Assembly (NCBI RefSeq): GCF_013423785.1
Contig: NZ_CP058952.1
Span: 2,755,665 to 2,819,664, forward strand
Reading direction: 5' to 3'
Length of the DNA: 64,000 bases
Source of the DNA: Chitinibacter fontanus
Lineage (GTDB): Bacteria; Pseudomonadota; Gammaproteobacteria; Burkholderiales; Chitinibacteraceae
Of this stretch, positions 17,626 through 26,751 are shown in pieces. The position numbers and the translations under genes were made by a program. Under the pieces are notes generated by a model. That model did no database searches and was not told where the DNA came from. It saw only the letters and a list, made by a program, of their open reading frames with translations. Numbering within the stretch: the first letter of the stretch is position 1; each line of letters opens with the position of its first letter.

Positions 17626-18594
17626 ATGTTACACCGATCTTTAGCGCTGATTTTGATTTTACTGATGGCACCCTGTTATGCCGATCTCACGGTAGGACTG
17701 TTTACCTCGCGTAATTCGGACCAGACTTTGGAAGATTGGCAGCCCGTACTGAACGATTTGGCGCAGGCTACTGGGCAGAAAGTAACTGGTGTTGTTATCA
17801 GTGATCGTGAAGAGTTATTGCGTAAATTGCAAAAGAACCAAGTGCAAATTGCCCGCGTAGATAACAAACTGGCGCTCGATGCCGTTGAAACGGCAAAAAG
17901 CGAAGTGTTTGCCCGTTTAACTCAAACTGGCAATCTCAACGATTATCGCAGCCTGATGCTAGTTAAAAAAAACAGCCCGATTAAAAATGCCGATGATTTG
18001 CTCAATCACCCTAAGCAATTGCGTTACGCGGGTGGCAAGGTCGGGGCAACCGCTGAATATTTAATTCCGCACTATCACTTGTTTTTCAAGCGCAACGTAT
18101 TGCCGGAAAATTATTTCAAGCAATATCAGCAGTTAAGTGCCGAAGGGGCATTTGTGGCATTGGCGCAAGGTCAGGCCGATGTGGCGGTGAGCAATAGTTT
18201 CGACTTGGAGCAGCTCAAAGAAAAATACCCACGTGATTTTTCGCAAATGCGCGTTGTTTGGGAGTCGCCCAAGTTTGCTTTCGATCCTTTGATAATGCGA
18301 AATGATCTGCCTGCAACCCAAAAAAGTGCAATTAGCCAGTTTTTTATTAATTATGGCAAGACTGGGGCAAATACGGCGGTGGCACGGCAGCGTTTGTACT
18401 ATGCCGATCAGTTGGCTGGTTTTGTGAAAGCAGATAATCGTAGTTTGCGGCAAGTGACGGACTTGCAGTTATTTCATGATTTATTCCGCCTGACATTCAA
18501 TACCAAATTAAGCCCTGAAGCTAAAGTGGCGCAAGAAAAGTCATATTATCAACGGTTTGACTCGCTGGTGGCTTTGCTGGGCGGGGCGAAATAA
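17626..18594 (+). CDS. PhnD/TauA-type periplasmic binding protein
   Basis: A 322-aa protein with a signal peptide (LALILILLMAPCYA) and the phosphate/phosphonate-type binding fold (COG3221): LTVGLFTSRN at the start, then NDLAQATGQKVTG, a hinge near GGKVGATAEYLIP and ALAQGQADVAVSNS. I chose the ATG at 17626 over 17605 because it begins the signal peptide. No permease or ATPase gene is adjacent, so it may serve as a sensor input or a lone binding protein; the ligand is unknown. Confidence 0.8.
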   Translation: MLHRSLALILILLMAPCYADLTVGLFTSRNSDQTLEDWQPVLNDLAQATGQKVTGVVISDREELLRKLQKNQVQIARVDNKLALDAVETAKSEVFARLTQTGNLNDYRSLMLVKKNSPIKNADDLLNHPKQLRYAGGKVGATAEYLIPHYHLFFKRNVLPENYFKQYQQLSAEGAFVALAQGQADVAVSNSFDLEQLKEKYPRDFSQMRVVWESPKFAFDPLIMRNDLPATQKSAISQFFINYGKTGANTAVARQRLYYADQLAGFVKADNRSLRQVTDLQLFHDLFRLTFNTKLSPEAKVAQEKSYYQRFDSLVALLGGAK

Positions 18595-18635
18595 AACGTG
18601 CGGATTATTTTTTGCGAAAAAACCGCACAAAGGGC

Positions 18636-18664
18636 TTGACGAAAAAAAGTCGATCCCGTAACAT
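18636..18664 (+). promoter_or_regulatory. Sigma-70-type promoter of tRNA-Tyr
   Basis: A TTGACG -35 (18636-18641) and a TAACAT -10 (18659-18664) are 17 bp apart, 13 bp before the tRNA. The G+C-rich bases between the -10 and the tRNA resemble the discriminator of stringently controlled stable RNA promoters. Confidence 0.8.
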
Positions 18665-18677
18665 GCGCAGCCTTGAG

Positions 18678-18763
18678 GGGGGGATTACCCCAGCGGTCAA
18701 CGGGTCCGGACTGTAAATCCGGCGGCTCAGCCTTCGAAGGTTCGAATCCTTCTCCCCCCACCA
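18678..18763 (+). tRNA. tRNA-Tyr (anticodon GTA)
   Basis: The cloverleaf is complete: acceptor GGGGGGA/TCCCCCC, D-arm, anticodon stem CCGGA/TCCGG with loop CTGTAAA (anticodon GTA), a long type II variable arm, T-arm GAAGG TTCGAAT CCTTC, discriminator A and encoded CCA (18761-18763). The long variable arm is normal for bacterial tRNA-Tyr. Confidence 0.98.
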
Positions 18764-18774
18764 GAATTAGCAAA

Positions 18775-18806
18775 AAGCCCTAGTCAAATGACTAGGGCTT
18801 TTTTGT
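18775..18806. terminator. Terminator after tRNA-Tyr
   Basis: A 12-bp perfect stem (AAGCCCTAGTCA/TGACTAGGGCTT) with a 2-nt nominal loop and a T-run on the plus strand. The A-run on the other side lets it serve the converging CAP-domain gene as well. Confidence 0.92.
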
Positions 18807-18814
18807 TTTCTGCG

Positions 18815-19840
18815 TTAGTTGGTACTAAAACTCCAGCGCAAATCAAATGGCTGTAGCGACTGCGAGCTACTCAGATAGTAGCCAGTGACCCATACGGTGT
18901 AGCGCGTGTTGGGATTCAAAACCTGATTGGGTACGGCTAGCAAAACGTTCTCGGCTTGCACAATGCTAGGATCATTGTCGTGGCTGCGCACGGTCAGCGC
19001 AACTTCACTGCTGCAATTGGCATAAACCTTAAACTGCCCCAAAGTTAACTTGCTGCCAAAATTACCCTGCAATGTGATCGGATAGCCTACCGTGCCACGG
19101 CTAAATGGAGTATCAGCCATCGGGTTTGGGGTTTCGGTGTTTTCCCAAGCGGCAGTAATGCGCGTTGAGTTGGCGTACGGGTAGGCGACGATAGCAAAAT
19201 CAGCGATTGAAGGCTGGTAGTTGGCGTAGTCTTGCGTGGCATAGTCAACCCCAGTGCTGCTGCGAGCATAGCCGCTACCCATGCTTTCGTATTCGCTTAA
19301 CATCACAATCCGATGCAAGGGCGCGTCAAATAAGGCGCGAATGGCATTATCTGCAGTGCTGCCATTCCCGCTCATCGAGCTGGCAATTTCACCGCTGTAG
19401 CTGAGCGTTGGTGTGAAGTTAAGGTCAATCCGCTCATGCGGTGTAGCTGCGGTAAAGCCGGGTAGGCCCGCCGTTTCGTAATGCGTCAGGATGTTGTTGC
19501 TGGCCATGTAGCTTGAATGTGCCGCCGCCGCGTTACTGATTTCGGCATTGATACTCAAGGTGGGAAGCCCTAGCTCTGTGCGAATACCATTGGTAAACCC
19601 GTTTAAATCTGCAATTGGATTCCCGCTGCGTTGATAGGGGTTCGCTCTGCCAGCGTTGGGCGCTAACTGAACCGGGCTGCTGGCTTGAGCAGGCATTTGC
19701 TCGCACAAATTGAGTTGCCGCGAGCTGCTCTGAGTTTGCAATTCCGCGCTGGTGCTTCCGCTTCCACCGCCGCCTCCGCAGGCGATTAAGAAGCAGCTGA
19801 GCAGGATAGATAGCCGACGGTAGCGTGAGTGCATAGACAT
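18815..19840 (-). CDS. CAP (SCP/PR-1) domain lipoprotein
   Basis: A 341-aa lipoprotein with lipobox LIAC, followed by a poly-Gly and Ser-rich spacer. A CAP domain covers about 75-235, with TELGLPTLSINAEIS, AAAAHSSYMASNN and a His-Glu pair (HERI). These correspond to the metal- or lipid-binding cavity residues of the family, though order differs between members. The C-terminal 90 aa (NPNTRYTVWVTGYY) look like an Ig-like beta-sandwich. Bacterial CAP lipoproteins of this type are poorly characterised. Confidence 0.85.
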   Translation of the reverse strand: MSMHSRYRRLSILLSCFLIACGGGGGSGSTSAELQTQSSSRQLNLCEQMPAQASSPVQLAPNAGRANPYQRSGNPIADLNGFTNGIRTELGLPTLSINAEISNAAAAHSSYMASNNILTHYETAGLPGFTAATPHERIDLNFTPTLSYSGEIASSMSGNGSTADNAIRALFDAPLHRIVMLSEYESMGSGYARSSTGVDYATQDYANYQPSIADFAIVAYPYANSTRITAAWENTETPNPMADTPFSRGTVGYPITLQGNFGSKLTLGQFKVYANCSSEVALTVRSHDNDPSIVQAENVLLAVPNQVLNPNTRYTVWVTGYYLSSSQSLQPFDLRWSFSTN

Positions 19841-20027
19841 TTTTCGGTTTCCTCTCCACGCTGGGCGAAGGTATTAAAGTGGTGGCTTACCACTGCAATA
19901 TAGTGAGGCCGATCAAAATGCCAATCTTTACAGATCCATTTTTACGTTATTTTTTGATGACGATTCAAAGAAATTTTTGTAAAACTTAATGGGGCGTGCT
20001 GACTGCTGGATGTTTGCAACTGCCCGC

Positions 20028-21044
20028 CTAGAAATTGCCCGATGAGCTTTGCAGTGGGCCCTCAGCAATTAAGGCAATTTGTTCACGCAATTCCAGAATG
20101 CGGTTTTGCCAATAAATTGGCGTATTAAACCAAGGGAAAGCGGCAGGGAAGGCTGGGTCATCCCAGCGGCGCGCCAGCCACGCGCTGTAATGCAGCAAGC
20201 GCAAAGTTCGTAAGGCTTCGAGCAAATGCAATTCGCTAGGGTCAAAATCCATAAAATCTTCGTAGCCGTACAAAATGTCGTTAAGCTGGGCTTGTTGCTC
20301 GTGCCTCTCCCCCGATAGCAGCATCCACAAATCCTGAATAGCGGGGCCATTACGGGCATCATCAAAATCAACAAAATGCGGCCCAGCATCAGTCCACAAA
20401 ATATTACTGGCATGGCAATCACCATGCAGCCGCACATTGGCGACTTTACCTGCTCGTGCAAAACAATGCTCTACCGCGTCTAAGGCCTGCGCGGTCACGC
20501 TTTGATAGGCTGCTTGCAAATCGCTGGGAATAAACTGCTGGCCAAGCAAAAATGCCACCGAGTCATGGCCATAGCTTTGTATGTCAAGAGTAGGGCGTTC
20601 GCTAAAACACTGAGTCTGGCCCACTGCATGAATCCGGCCGAGGAAACGCCCGATCCATTCCCTGGTTTCGCGCTGATCCAGCTCCGGTGAGCGACCACCG
20701 CGACGTGGAAATAACGCGAAGCGGAAACCTTGTTCGCTATGCAGGGTATTGCCTGAAAGCTCAATGGGTGCAACAACTGGAACTTCATACCCTGCTAGTT
20801 CTTTACTGAATGTGTGCTCTTCCAAGATTTGTTGGTCGCTCCAGCGCGCGGGGCGGTAGAACTTGGCGACTAAGAATTTGCCCCACTGCTGATCGTCGTC
20901 CAGCCCGATTTGATAGACCCGATTTTCGTAGCTATTGAGCGCTAGTAAATGGCCGGAGGTGCGAATACCCAGCTGTTCGAGCGCCGTTAAGATCAAATCG
21001 GGGGTGAGTTGGGCATAGGGCGCGTGAGCTAATGGGGCTGTCAT
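20028..21044 (-). CDS. srkA: Stress response kinase SrkA (RdoA/YihE)
   Basis: A 338-aa Ser/Thr protein kinase-like enzyme with an aminoglycoside-phosphotransferase fold. Visible are the ATP lobe (GHLLALNSYENRVYQIG and FLVAKFYRP with the catalytic Lys), the catalytic loop LHGDCHASNIL and the metal-binding HFVDFDDAR. In E. coli SrkA counters stress-induced death and is linked to Cpx control. Length is close to the E. coli protein (328 aa). dsbA, its partner in E. coli, is not adjacent here. Confidence 0.92.
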   Translation of the reverse strand: MTAPLAHAPYAQLTPDLILTALEQLGIRTSGHLLALNSYENRVYQIGLDDDQQWGKFLVAKFYRPARWSDQQILEEHTFSKELAGYEVPVVAPIELSGNTLHSEQGFRFALFPRRGGRSPELDQRETREWIGRFLGRIHAVGQTQCFSERPTLDIQSYGHDSVAFLLGQQFIPSDLQAAYQSVTAQALDAVEHCFARAGKVANVRLHGDCHASNILWTDAGPHFVDFDDARNGPAIQDLWMLLSGERHEQQAQLNDILYGYEDFMDFDPSELHLLEALRTLRLLHYSAWLARRWDDPAFPAAFPWFNTPIYWQNRILELREQIALIAEGPLQSSSGNF

Positions 21045-21259
21045 GATGGTTGGCCAATCAAAAGTATGGGTGGAACATACGGCAAAGCGGTCCGGTTGAC
21101 TATAGCTAGTGCATATTGCCGCCAGCGAACATAAAAATAAGTTGTAGTGCTAAAACAGTGAAATACCGCGCAGTTTTCACACTGTGCTTTGCTAGGTGCT
21201 AGCGATTTGCATGATAATTGGGCATCACTCGTAGGCAAAGGCCGTAAGGGTAGAACAGC

Positions 21260-22441
21260 ATGTGGTCGCCATCGACTTCCGAACCATCGACAGTATTATC
21301 GCTGCTACAGCCGCTAGACCCAGTGCAGCAGCGTCACTCCGCGCGAATTAAACGCGAGCGGCGCTGGCAGCGGCAACGTTTGGCGCTTGGTTTGGCGTGC
21401 TTGTCATTATTATCCGGCGCCTTGTGGCTAGATGCTGGCGGGATGGTATGGCCAATATTGCTGTTGCCGCTAGGTAGTGCTGCGGTGTTTTTTTATGCCA
21501 GCTTTGCATTGCGGCGCAGTAACTCGGAATGGGAATGGCGTACGTCGGTATTGGCGATCTTTATTCCGCCGTTATTTACGACGGCTTGGGCATGGATGAT
21601 GCGCGAACAATTGCCCGCCTCTAGTTTGGTATTACCCTTTGTATTGCAACCTATGTTATTGCTGTTGGCGGGTTTACCCTTGCTACGCTATGTTGCAGCC
21701 ACTTTATTAAATCTGCTGCTCATTACCGCCATCATTGCGAGTGCGAGCTTTACATTTCTGCCTGCGGTTAGTGCCGTATTAGTGGTGGTGCTTGCGACGG
21801 TGCTGGGGATTAATACTGCTCAGCACTTATTGCAAAATCAGCAGCGTATGTTGGTGATGCGCCAGCGGGTGGCTGAAAATGCTGAAAAAATGGCCGAACG
21901 CAATCAAAAAATGCGCAAGTTGGCGTTTGAGGATCCATTAACTGGCTTGGCCAATCGCTTGCACCTGATTAATCAGTTGCGCCAAACACTGAAAAACCCC
22001 TTATCTGAAGCCGCTAATAGCGTGGTATTTCTCATCGACCTCGATTTTTTCAAAACGGTGAATGATCAATACGGGCATGCGGCAGGCGATGCTTTGCTGA
22101 TTGAAATTGCCCAACGCTTTAAGGCGTTGGTGCGGCGTGGTGATCTGGTGTGCCGACTAGGGGGCGATGAGTTCGTTATTTTGGTGCGCGGGCTCAACAA
22201 ACCGGCGGAAATCATCACCGTCGCCGATAAAATTTTGGCCAAACTAAGCGAGCCGGTCTGGTATCAGCAGCAACAGTTGCCACTCGGTGGCAGTATTGGT
22301 ATTGCACCTTGGTTGCCAGATTTGCGCTCACCCGCTAGCTGGTTGAAAAGTGCGGATGAAGCAATGTATCAAGCCAAAGTAGCAGGCCGAAATCGCTATG
22401 TGATCGCAGATTTTGCAACCCAAGCACGGAGTGATACATGA
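21260..22441 (+). CDS. Membrane diguanylate cyclase (GGDEF)
   Basis: A 393-aa protein with about six membrane helices at residues 40-190, then a coiled coil (NAEKMAERNQKMRKLAFEDP) and a GGDEF domain. The active-site motif GGDEF is intact. RRGD lies five residues upstream, the correct place for the inhibitory I-site, so the enzyme should make c-di-GMP and be product-inhibited. The N-terminal sensor is unlike MASE domains I can name. The stop overlaps the ABC ATPase start (ATGA). Confidence 0.92.
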   Translation: MWSPSTSEPSTVLSLLQPLDPVQQRHSARIKRERRWQRQRLALGLACLSLLSGALWLDAGGMVWPILLLPLGSAAVFFYASFALRRSNSEWEWRTSVLAIFIPPLFTTAWAWMMREQLPASSLVLPFVLQPMLLLLAGLPLLRYVAATLLNLLLITAIIASASFTFLPAVSAVLVVVLATVLGINTAQHLLQNQQRMLVMRQRVAENAEKMAERNQKMRKLAFEDPLTGLANRLHLINQLRQTLKNPLSEAANSVVFLIDLDFFKTVNDQYGHAAGDALLIEIAQRFKALVRRGDLVCRLGGDEFVILVRGLNKPAEIITVADKILAKLSEPVWYQQQQLPLGGSIGIAPWLPDLRSPASWLKSADEAMYQAKVAGRNRYVIADFATQARSDT

Positions 22442-24024
22442 GCCCCGCTTTGCTCCGGATTGAACAATTGAGCTTGTGTTTTCCGGGGGCCGAGCCGGTA
22501 GTGCGAGGGGTGGATTTACAAATATACGCTGGTGAAAAACTGGCCTTGGTCGGAGAGTCGGGCTCAGGTAAAAGCGTGTTGGCGCGCGCCATTTTGCAAC
22601 TGGATCAGCGGGTGTGTGCCACCGGAGCGATTCAATTGCAGCAGCTAGACCTGTTGCGTGCCAGCCCCGCCCAGCTGCGTACTATTCGTGGACGTCGGGT
22701 GGCGATGATTTTTCAAGAGCCAATGAGCGCGCTTAACCCCTTGCAAACTATTGGGCAACAGATTGGCGAGGTACTGCAGCTTCATCTGGGGTATAGCCCG
22801 CAGCAACAGCAGATACGGGCGGTAGAGCTATTACAGCGTACGGGTATCGTCGATGCGGTTGCTAAATTGCGCCGCTATCCGCATCAATTGTCGGGTGGCC
22901 AGCGACAGCGGGTTATGATCGCGATGGCGCTGGCTGGCGAGCCGGAATTATTGATTGCCGATGAGCCGACCACCGCACTGGATATGACGGTACAAGCCCA
23001 GATTCTGAGCTTGTTGGCGGATATTCAGCAAGAGCGCGGGATGGCGGTTTTGCTGATTTCGCATGATCTGAATCTGGTGCGTCATTTTGCTGATCGCGTA
23101 GCGGTGATGCAGCGTGGGCAAATTGTAGAAACAGCCCCAACTCTGCAGCTATTTAGCCATGCTCAACATCCTTATACGCAGCAATTGCTGGCCGCGCGGC
23201 CGCAGCGTGTTGCCGATGAGTTGGCTGAGCAGGGGGCACAATGCCTTCAGGCGCACGGATTAAGTCACCAATATGCCCAGCCGGGACGGTTTTTCTGGCA
23301 GCATCACTGGCAAGAAGTATTGTCCCCATTAGATTTACAGTTGCATCAGGGTGAAACCTTAGCTGTGGTGGGCGAATCTGGCAGCGGTAAAACCACGCTG
23401 GTGCTGGCTTTGTTGCGCTTGTTGCAAGCAGGGCGAGGGGCAGGGCAAATCCAGTTGGGAGGGCGCCTCTTTAGCCAGCTCAAAGGCGCGGCCCTGCGCT
23501 TGGCTCGCCGTGATATTCAAATTGTGTTCCAAGACCCATTTTCTGCGCTCTCTCCGCGGATGACCGTCGGTGAAATTGTCGGTGAAGGCCTATTGGTGCA
23601 TCAACCACAGCTGAGTGCCACCGAACGCGAGCAAAGCGTGATTGAGGTGATGCAAGCGGTGGGTTTAAATGCGGACATGCTGGGACGTTATCCGCATGAA
23701 TTCTCAGGCGGGCAAAGACAGCGTATCGCGATTGCCCGCGCCTTGATTGTGCAGCCCAAAATATTGATTCTGGATGAGCCCACCTCAGCGCTAGATGCGA
23801 CGGTGCAGCAGCAGGTGCTGCAATTATTGGCTGATCTGCAGCGCCAACGTGGCCTCAGTTATATTTTGGTCAGTCATGATATGGCAGTCGTGCGGGCATT
23901 GGCGCACCGGGTTTTAGTGCTCAAAGATGGGCTGATTCAAGAGCAAGCCAGCGTTGGGGAATTATTTGATGCACCACGGTCTGACTACACTCGGCGTTTG
24001 ATTAATGCTGGCATGCTGGATTAG
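22438..24024 (+). CDS. YejF-like oligopeptide ABC transporter ATP-binding protein (two fused ATPases)
   Basis: A 528-aa protein with two complete ABC modules of the Opp/Dpp type. Walker A is [10 protein letters not shown] in the first and [10 protein letters not shown] in the second; signatures are [11 protein letters not shown] and [11 protein letters not shown]; Walker B strands are LLIADEPT and ILILDEPT. This tandem form matches YejF, which powers peptide and microcin C uptake in E. coli. The permeases and binding protein are not next to it here, so partners are elsewhere. Translation is coupled to the GGDEF gene by ATGA. Confidence 0.88.
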   Translation: MSPALLRIEQLSLCFPGAEPVVRGVDLQIYAGEKLALVGESGSGKSVLARAILQLDQRVCATGAIQLQQLDLLRASPAQLRTIRGRRVAMIFQEPMSALNPLQTIGQQIGEVLQLHLGYSPQQQQIRAVELLQRTGIVDAVAKLRRYPHQLSGGQRQRVMIAMALAGEPELLIADEPTTALDMTVQAQILSLLADIQQERGMAVLLISHDLNLVRHFADRVAVMQRGQIVETAPTLQLFSHAQHPYTQQLLAARPQRVADELAEQGAQCLQAHGLSHQYAQPGRFFWQHHWQEVLSPLDLQLHQGETLAVVGESGSGKTTLVLALLRLLQAGRGAGQIQLGGRLFSQLKGAALRLARRDIQIVFQDPFSALSPRMTVGEIVGEGLLVHQPQLSATEREQSVIEVMQAVGLNADMLGRYPHEFSGGQRQRIAIARALIVQPKILILDEPTSALDATVQQQVLQLLADLQRQRGLSYILVSHDMAVVRALAHRVLVLKDGLIQEQASVGELFDAPRSDYTRRLINAGMLD

Positions 24025-24154
24025 TACGCAAGGGTATGTTGCAGCAGCTAAGTAGCTACATAGGTTTGGTGAATATACTAATAGGCTCTATCTGTAATAG
24101 TGGTTAAAGTAGTATTTGCTAATATTTGTTTTTCTATTTTGGATTAGGTTTTAC

Positions 24155-24922
24155 ATGAAAATTGCAACTTGGAATGTTAATTCACTGAAGGTGCGCTTGC
24201 CGCAAGTACTCGATTGGATGGCGGCCAATCCTGAGGTGACTGCGCTGTGTTTGCAAGAAACCAAAATGGATGACCCGGTTTTCCCACAGGCCGAGATTGA
24301 GGCTGCGGGCTATCACGTCGCCTTTGCCGGGCAAAAAACGTATAACGGCGTAGCCATTATTGCCCGCGCACCGATTGAAGATGTGGTGATCAATGTCCCT
24401 GGATTTGATGATCCGCAAAAACGCTTGATTACTGCGACCGTTAATGGGGTGCGTCTCATTGGGGCATATATTCCCAATGGACAAGATCTGGAGTCAGATA
24501 AGTATCCGTACAAACTCGCTTGGCTTGAGGCTTTATTGCAGTGGCTACAAGCCCAGCTACAGCAGTATCCGCAGCTGGCTTTACTCGGTGATTACAACAT
24601 TGCCCCCGAAGATCGTGATGTACATGATATTAAAAAATGGGCGGGTGGTGTATTAGTATCACCGCCGGAACGTGAGGCCTTTGCACGTATGCTTGCCTTG
24701 GGCTTGAGCGATGCATTCCGGCATTTTGAGCAACCTGAGAAATCATTTAGTTGGTGGGATTATCGGGGCTTTTCATTCAAAAAAAATGCGGGTTTGCGAA
24801 TCGATCATATTTTGATGTCGCCGGCACTGCTGGCGCGTTGTAGCTCCTGTGTGATTGATGTTGAACCACGCAAGCATGAGCGTCCATCGGACCACACCCC
24901 TGTTATTGCTACCTTAGATTGA
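24155..24922 (+). CDS. xth: Exodeoxyribonuclease III
   Basis: A 255-aa AP endonuclease/3'-exonuclease of base excision repair. All family motifs are present: TWNVNSLKVRLPQV, LQETKMDD (metal-binding Glu), GDYNIAPEDRDVHD, RIDHILMS and the C-terminal catalytic SDHTPV. The ATG at 24155 follows GGATTAGG and gives the standard MKIATWNVNS start, so the longer frame from 24116 is rejected. The TGA stop overlaps a TTG that may start the Crp/Fnr gene. Confidence 0.95.
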   Translation: MKIATWNVNSLKVRLPQVLDWMAANPEVTALCLQETKMDDPVFPQAEIEAAGYHVAFAGQKTYNGVAIIARAPIEDVVINVPGFDDPQKRLITATVNGVRLIGAYIPNGQDLESDKYPYKLAWLEALLQWLQAQLQQYPQLALLGDYNIAPEDRDVHDIKKWAGGVLVSPPEREAFARMLALGLSDAFRHFEQPEKSFSWWDYRGFSFKKNAGLRIDHILMSPALLARCSSCVIDVEPRKHERPSDHTPVIATLD

Positions 24923-25599
24923 GCAAGAAAATGGATAAAGCGAAATTACTTTCGGGCAGTAGCCTGTTTTGCGAACTAAGCTATGAGGCGCTGGCAGAGC
25001 TAGCACAGCATGCACAATCGCGCCTGGTCAGGGCCAAGCAAGTCGTGCTCGCCCAAGGTGAACGCAGCGATGAAATGTATGCGGTGATTCACGGCCGTTT
25101 GAAAGTGATGCGCAGCAATACCGAAGGGCGCGAATTAACTTTGGCCATTTTGGAGGCGGGCGAGGTATTTGGCGAGCTGGCCATGCTCGATGGTGGCCCA
25201 CGCACGGCCACGATTGAGGCCTTGGAAGACTGTGAGCTGCTGGTGCTGCAACGCGCTACTGTCGATCAATATTTGAATGCGCATCCACTGGTTATGCGTT
25301 CAATGATTCAAACCTTGTGTGAGCGTTTGCGCAGTGCCGATGAGCTGGTGCAGGACACCTTATTTTTGCCCTTGCCGCAACGGTTGGCCAAAGTACTACG
25401 ACAATTGGCACAAAACCATGGTGATGAAACGAGTGAAGGCATACGTATTGACCTGAAGTTAACACAGCAAGAATTGGCCAATTTTGTGGGCGCCACCCGT
25501 GAAAGCGTGAATAAGCAGTTAAGCGCCTGGGAGACACAAGGGTGGCTGAGTATGCGTGGCGGTTATATTTTGCTAAGTCATGTTGATAGCTTGCCCTAA
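24919..25599 (+). CDS. Crp/Fnr family transcriptional regulator
   Basis: A 226-aa regulator. Residues about 15-130 form a cyclic-nucleotide-type sensor beta-barrel (YAVIHGRLKVM, GEVFGELAMLDGGPRTATIE), retaining the GELA and RTA motifs that bind cAMP in CRP. Residues about 170-215 are a winged helix (LTQQELANFVGATRESVNKQ). No Fnr-type Cys cluster is present. The start is uncertain: TTG at 24919 overlaps the xth stop; ATG at 24931 is the alternative. A strong terminator follows. Confidence 0.9.
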   Translation: MSKKMDKAKLLSGSSLFCELSYEALAELAQHAQSRLVRAKQVVLAQGERSDEMYAVIHGRLKVMRSNTEGRELTLAILEAGEVFGELAMLDGGPRTATIEALEDCELLVLQRATVDQYLNAHPLVMRSMIQTLCERLRSADELVQDTLFLPLPQRLAKVLRQLAQNHGDETSEGIRIDLKLTQQELANFVGATRESVNKQLSAWETQGWLSMRGGYILLSHVDSLP

Positions 25600-25661
25600 G
25601 CTACATCTCGCGATTAAGGCTGTCTGCACCTTAGTGCAGTAGCTTGGGTTAATTGAGTGAT

Positions 25662-25690
25662 AAAAAACCTCGCCACTGGCGAGGTTTTTT
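25662..25690 (+). terminator. Intrinsic terminator after the Crp/Fnr gene
   Basis: A 13-bp AAAAAACCTCGCC/GGCGAGGTTTTTT stem with an ACT loop. Confidence 0.93.
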
Positions 25691-25852
25691 GCTTTATAGG
25701 GGTTAATACCAATTCGGTACGTCATACTGTTGTAGTAAAGCTAAGCTTGCGAAATGTAACAAATCCAAATTGACTACATCTTACAGCGTCTGGCCTAATG
25801 ATCGTTGTAAGCTTTTGTGGTTTTTAATTGTTGCGTATATAAGGATTTGGTT

Positions 25853-26335
25853 ATGTTTTTGCGTTCTATGTCTGGTTTAGCTCTGACTTCATGCTTGCTT
25901 GTTATGTCGGCTAGCCCCGTCGCACTGGCGTTTAATGCGAGCTCGAATCTACCTGTCAATGTGGACGATAAAGGCGTAGCTTTACGTGGCTATGACCCAA
26001 TGTCGTATTTCTCTGGCAAGCCAGTGCAGGGCGATGCAGAGATTAAATTCACATTTGAAGGCGCTACATACTACTTTGCCAATAAAGAAAACCTAGCTAA
26101 GTTCAAAGCCAATCCTGGCCAGTACGCGCCGCGTTTTGGCGGTTTCTGTGCTCAGGGGGTAGCCAAAGAGAAAAAGGTTGATACCGATCCACTGTCATAC
26201 AAAATTGTGGATGGATATTTATTCCTGACGGCGAAGCCCGCTTACAAAGATTGGGTGGTTAATGTGGATGGCTACGTTAAGCAAGCGTACGTACGTTGGC
26301 CAGATATCAAAAATGTGCCACCAAAAGGGCTGTAA
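25853..26335 (+). CDS. YHS domain-containing exported protein
   Basis: A 160-aa protein with a signal peptide cleaved near ALAFN. The YHS motif region runs GVALRGYDPMSYFSGKPV, then YYFANKENLAKFKANPGQYA and FGGFCAQG with a Cys, as in the many small periplasmic YHS proteins that may bind copper or other metal. The ATG at 25853 follows an AAGGA site, and the 12-codon upstream extension is rejected. It stands alone; function is not established. Confidence 0.85.
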   Translation: MFLRSMSGLALTSCLLVMSASPVALAFNASSNLPVNVDDKGVALRGYDPMSYFSGKPVQGDAEIKFTFEGATYYFANKENLAKFKANPGQYAPRFGGFCAQGVAKEKKVDTDPLSYKIVDGYLFLTAKPAYKDWVVNVDGYVKQAYVRWPDIKNVPPKGL

Positions 26336-26508
26336 TTACAGCTAAATTGCGCAAATTGGTATTAAAGCTCTTGGGGGTTGCGTTGAAGGCGCAGCCCTTT
26401 TGTTTTTTGTGAACTACATTACTCGCGGTATGAGCAGGGTGCCCCGCAATTGCCCGCTTCATTTATGTTAAGCTGGTTTTTGCAGATTGATAGAGATCTG
26501 TATTTTGC

Positions 26509-26651
26509 GTCTTCAGGGCGGGGTGAAATTCCCCACCGGCGGTAAATTAACCCTAGTGAGTTGATGAGCCCGCGAGCGCCCAATATTTTTTTGGGGTCAG
26601 CAGATCAGGTGAAACGCCTGAGCCGACGGTATAGTCCGGATGAAAGAAGAC
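26509..26651 (+). promoter_or_regulatory. FMN riboswitch (RFN element)
   Basis: The conserved blocks are present in order: AGGGCGGGGTGAAATTCCCC, ACCGGCGGTA, GAGCCCGCGAGCG, GATCAGGTGAAACGCCTGA, GCCGACGGTATAGTCCGGAT and GAAAGA. The closing P1 helix pairs GTCTTC (26509-26514) with GAAGAC (26646-26651). FMN binding would lower expression of the ribB gene 100 nt downstream. Confidence 0.97.
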
Positions 26652-26652
26652 A

Positions 26653-26685
26653 TACAGCGATTCGCCGTAAGGCGGAGGCGCTGTA
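26653..26685 (+). promoter_or_regulatory. Hairpin in the riboswitch expression platform
   Basis: ACAGCG near 26653 pairs with CGCTGT near 26680, and CGCC/GGCG pair inside. No U-run follows, so it is not a simple terminator. Control may act on translation or via Rho. Confidence 0.5.
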
Positions 26686-26751
26686 CTGCCGTGCGTTTTC
26701 AACGCAGGCATAGCCCTGAACGCTTTCTTGAACCAACAAGGAGCGTTTCCT

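Noticed and set aside
17626..18594. Idea of a phosphonate transport operon
   Set aside because: No permease or ATPase gene is next to either PhnD-like binding protein gene.
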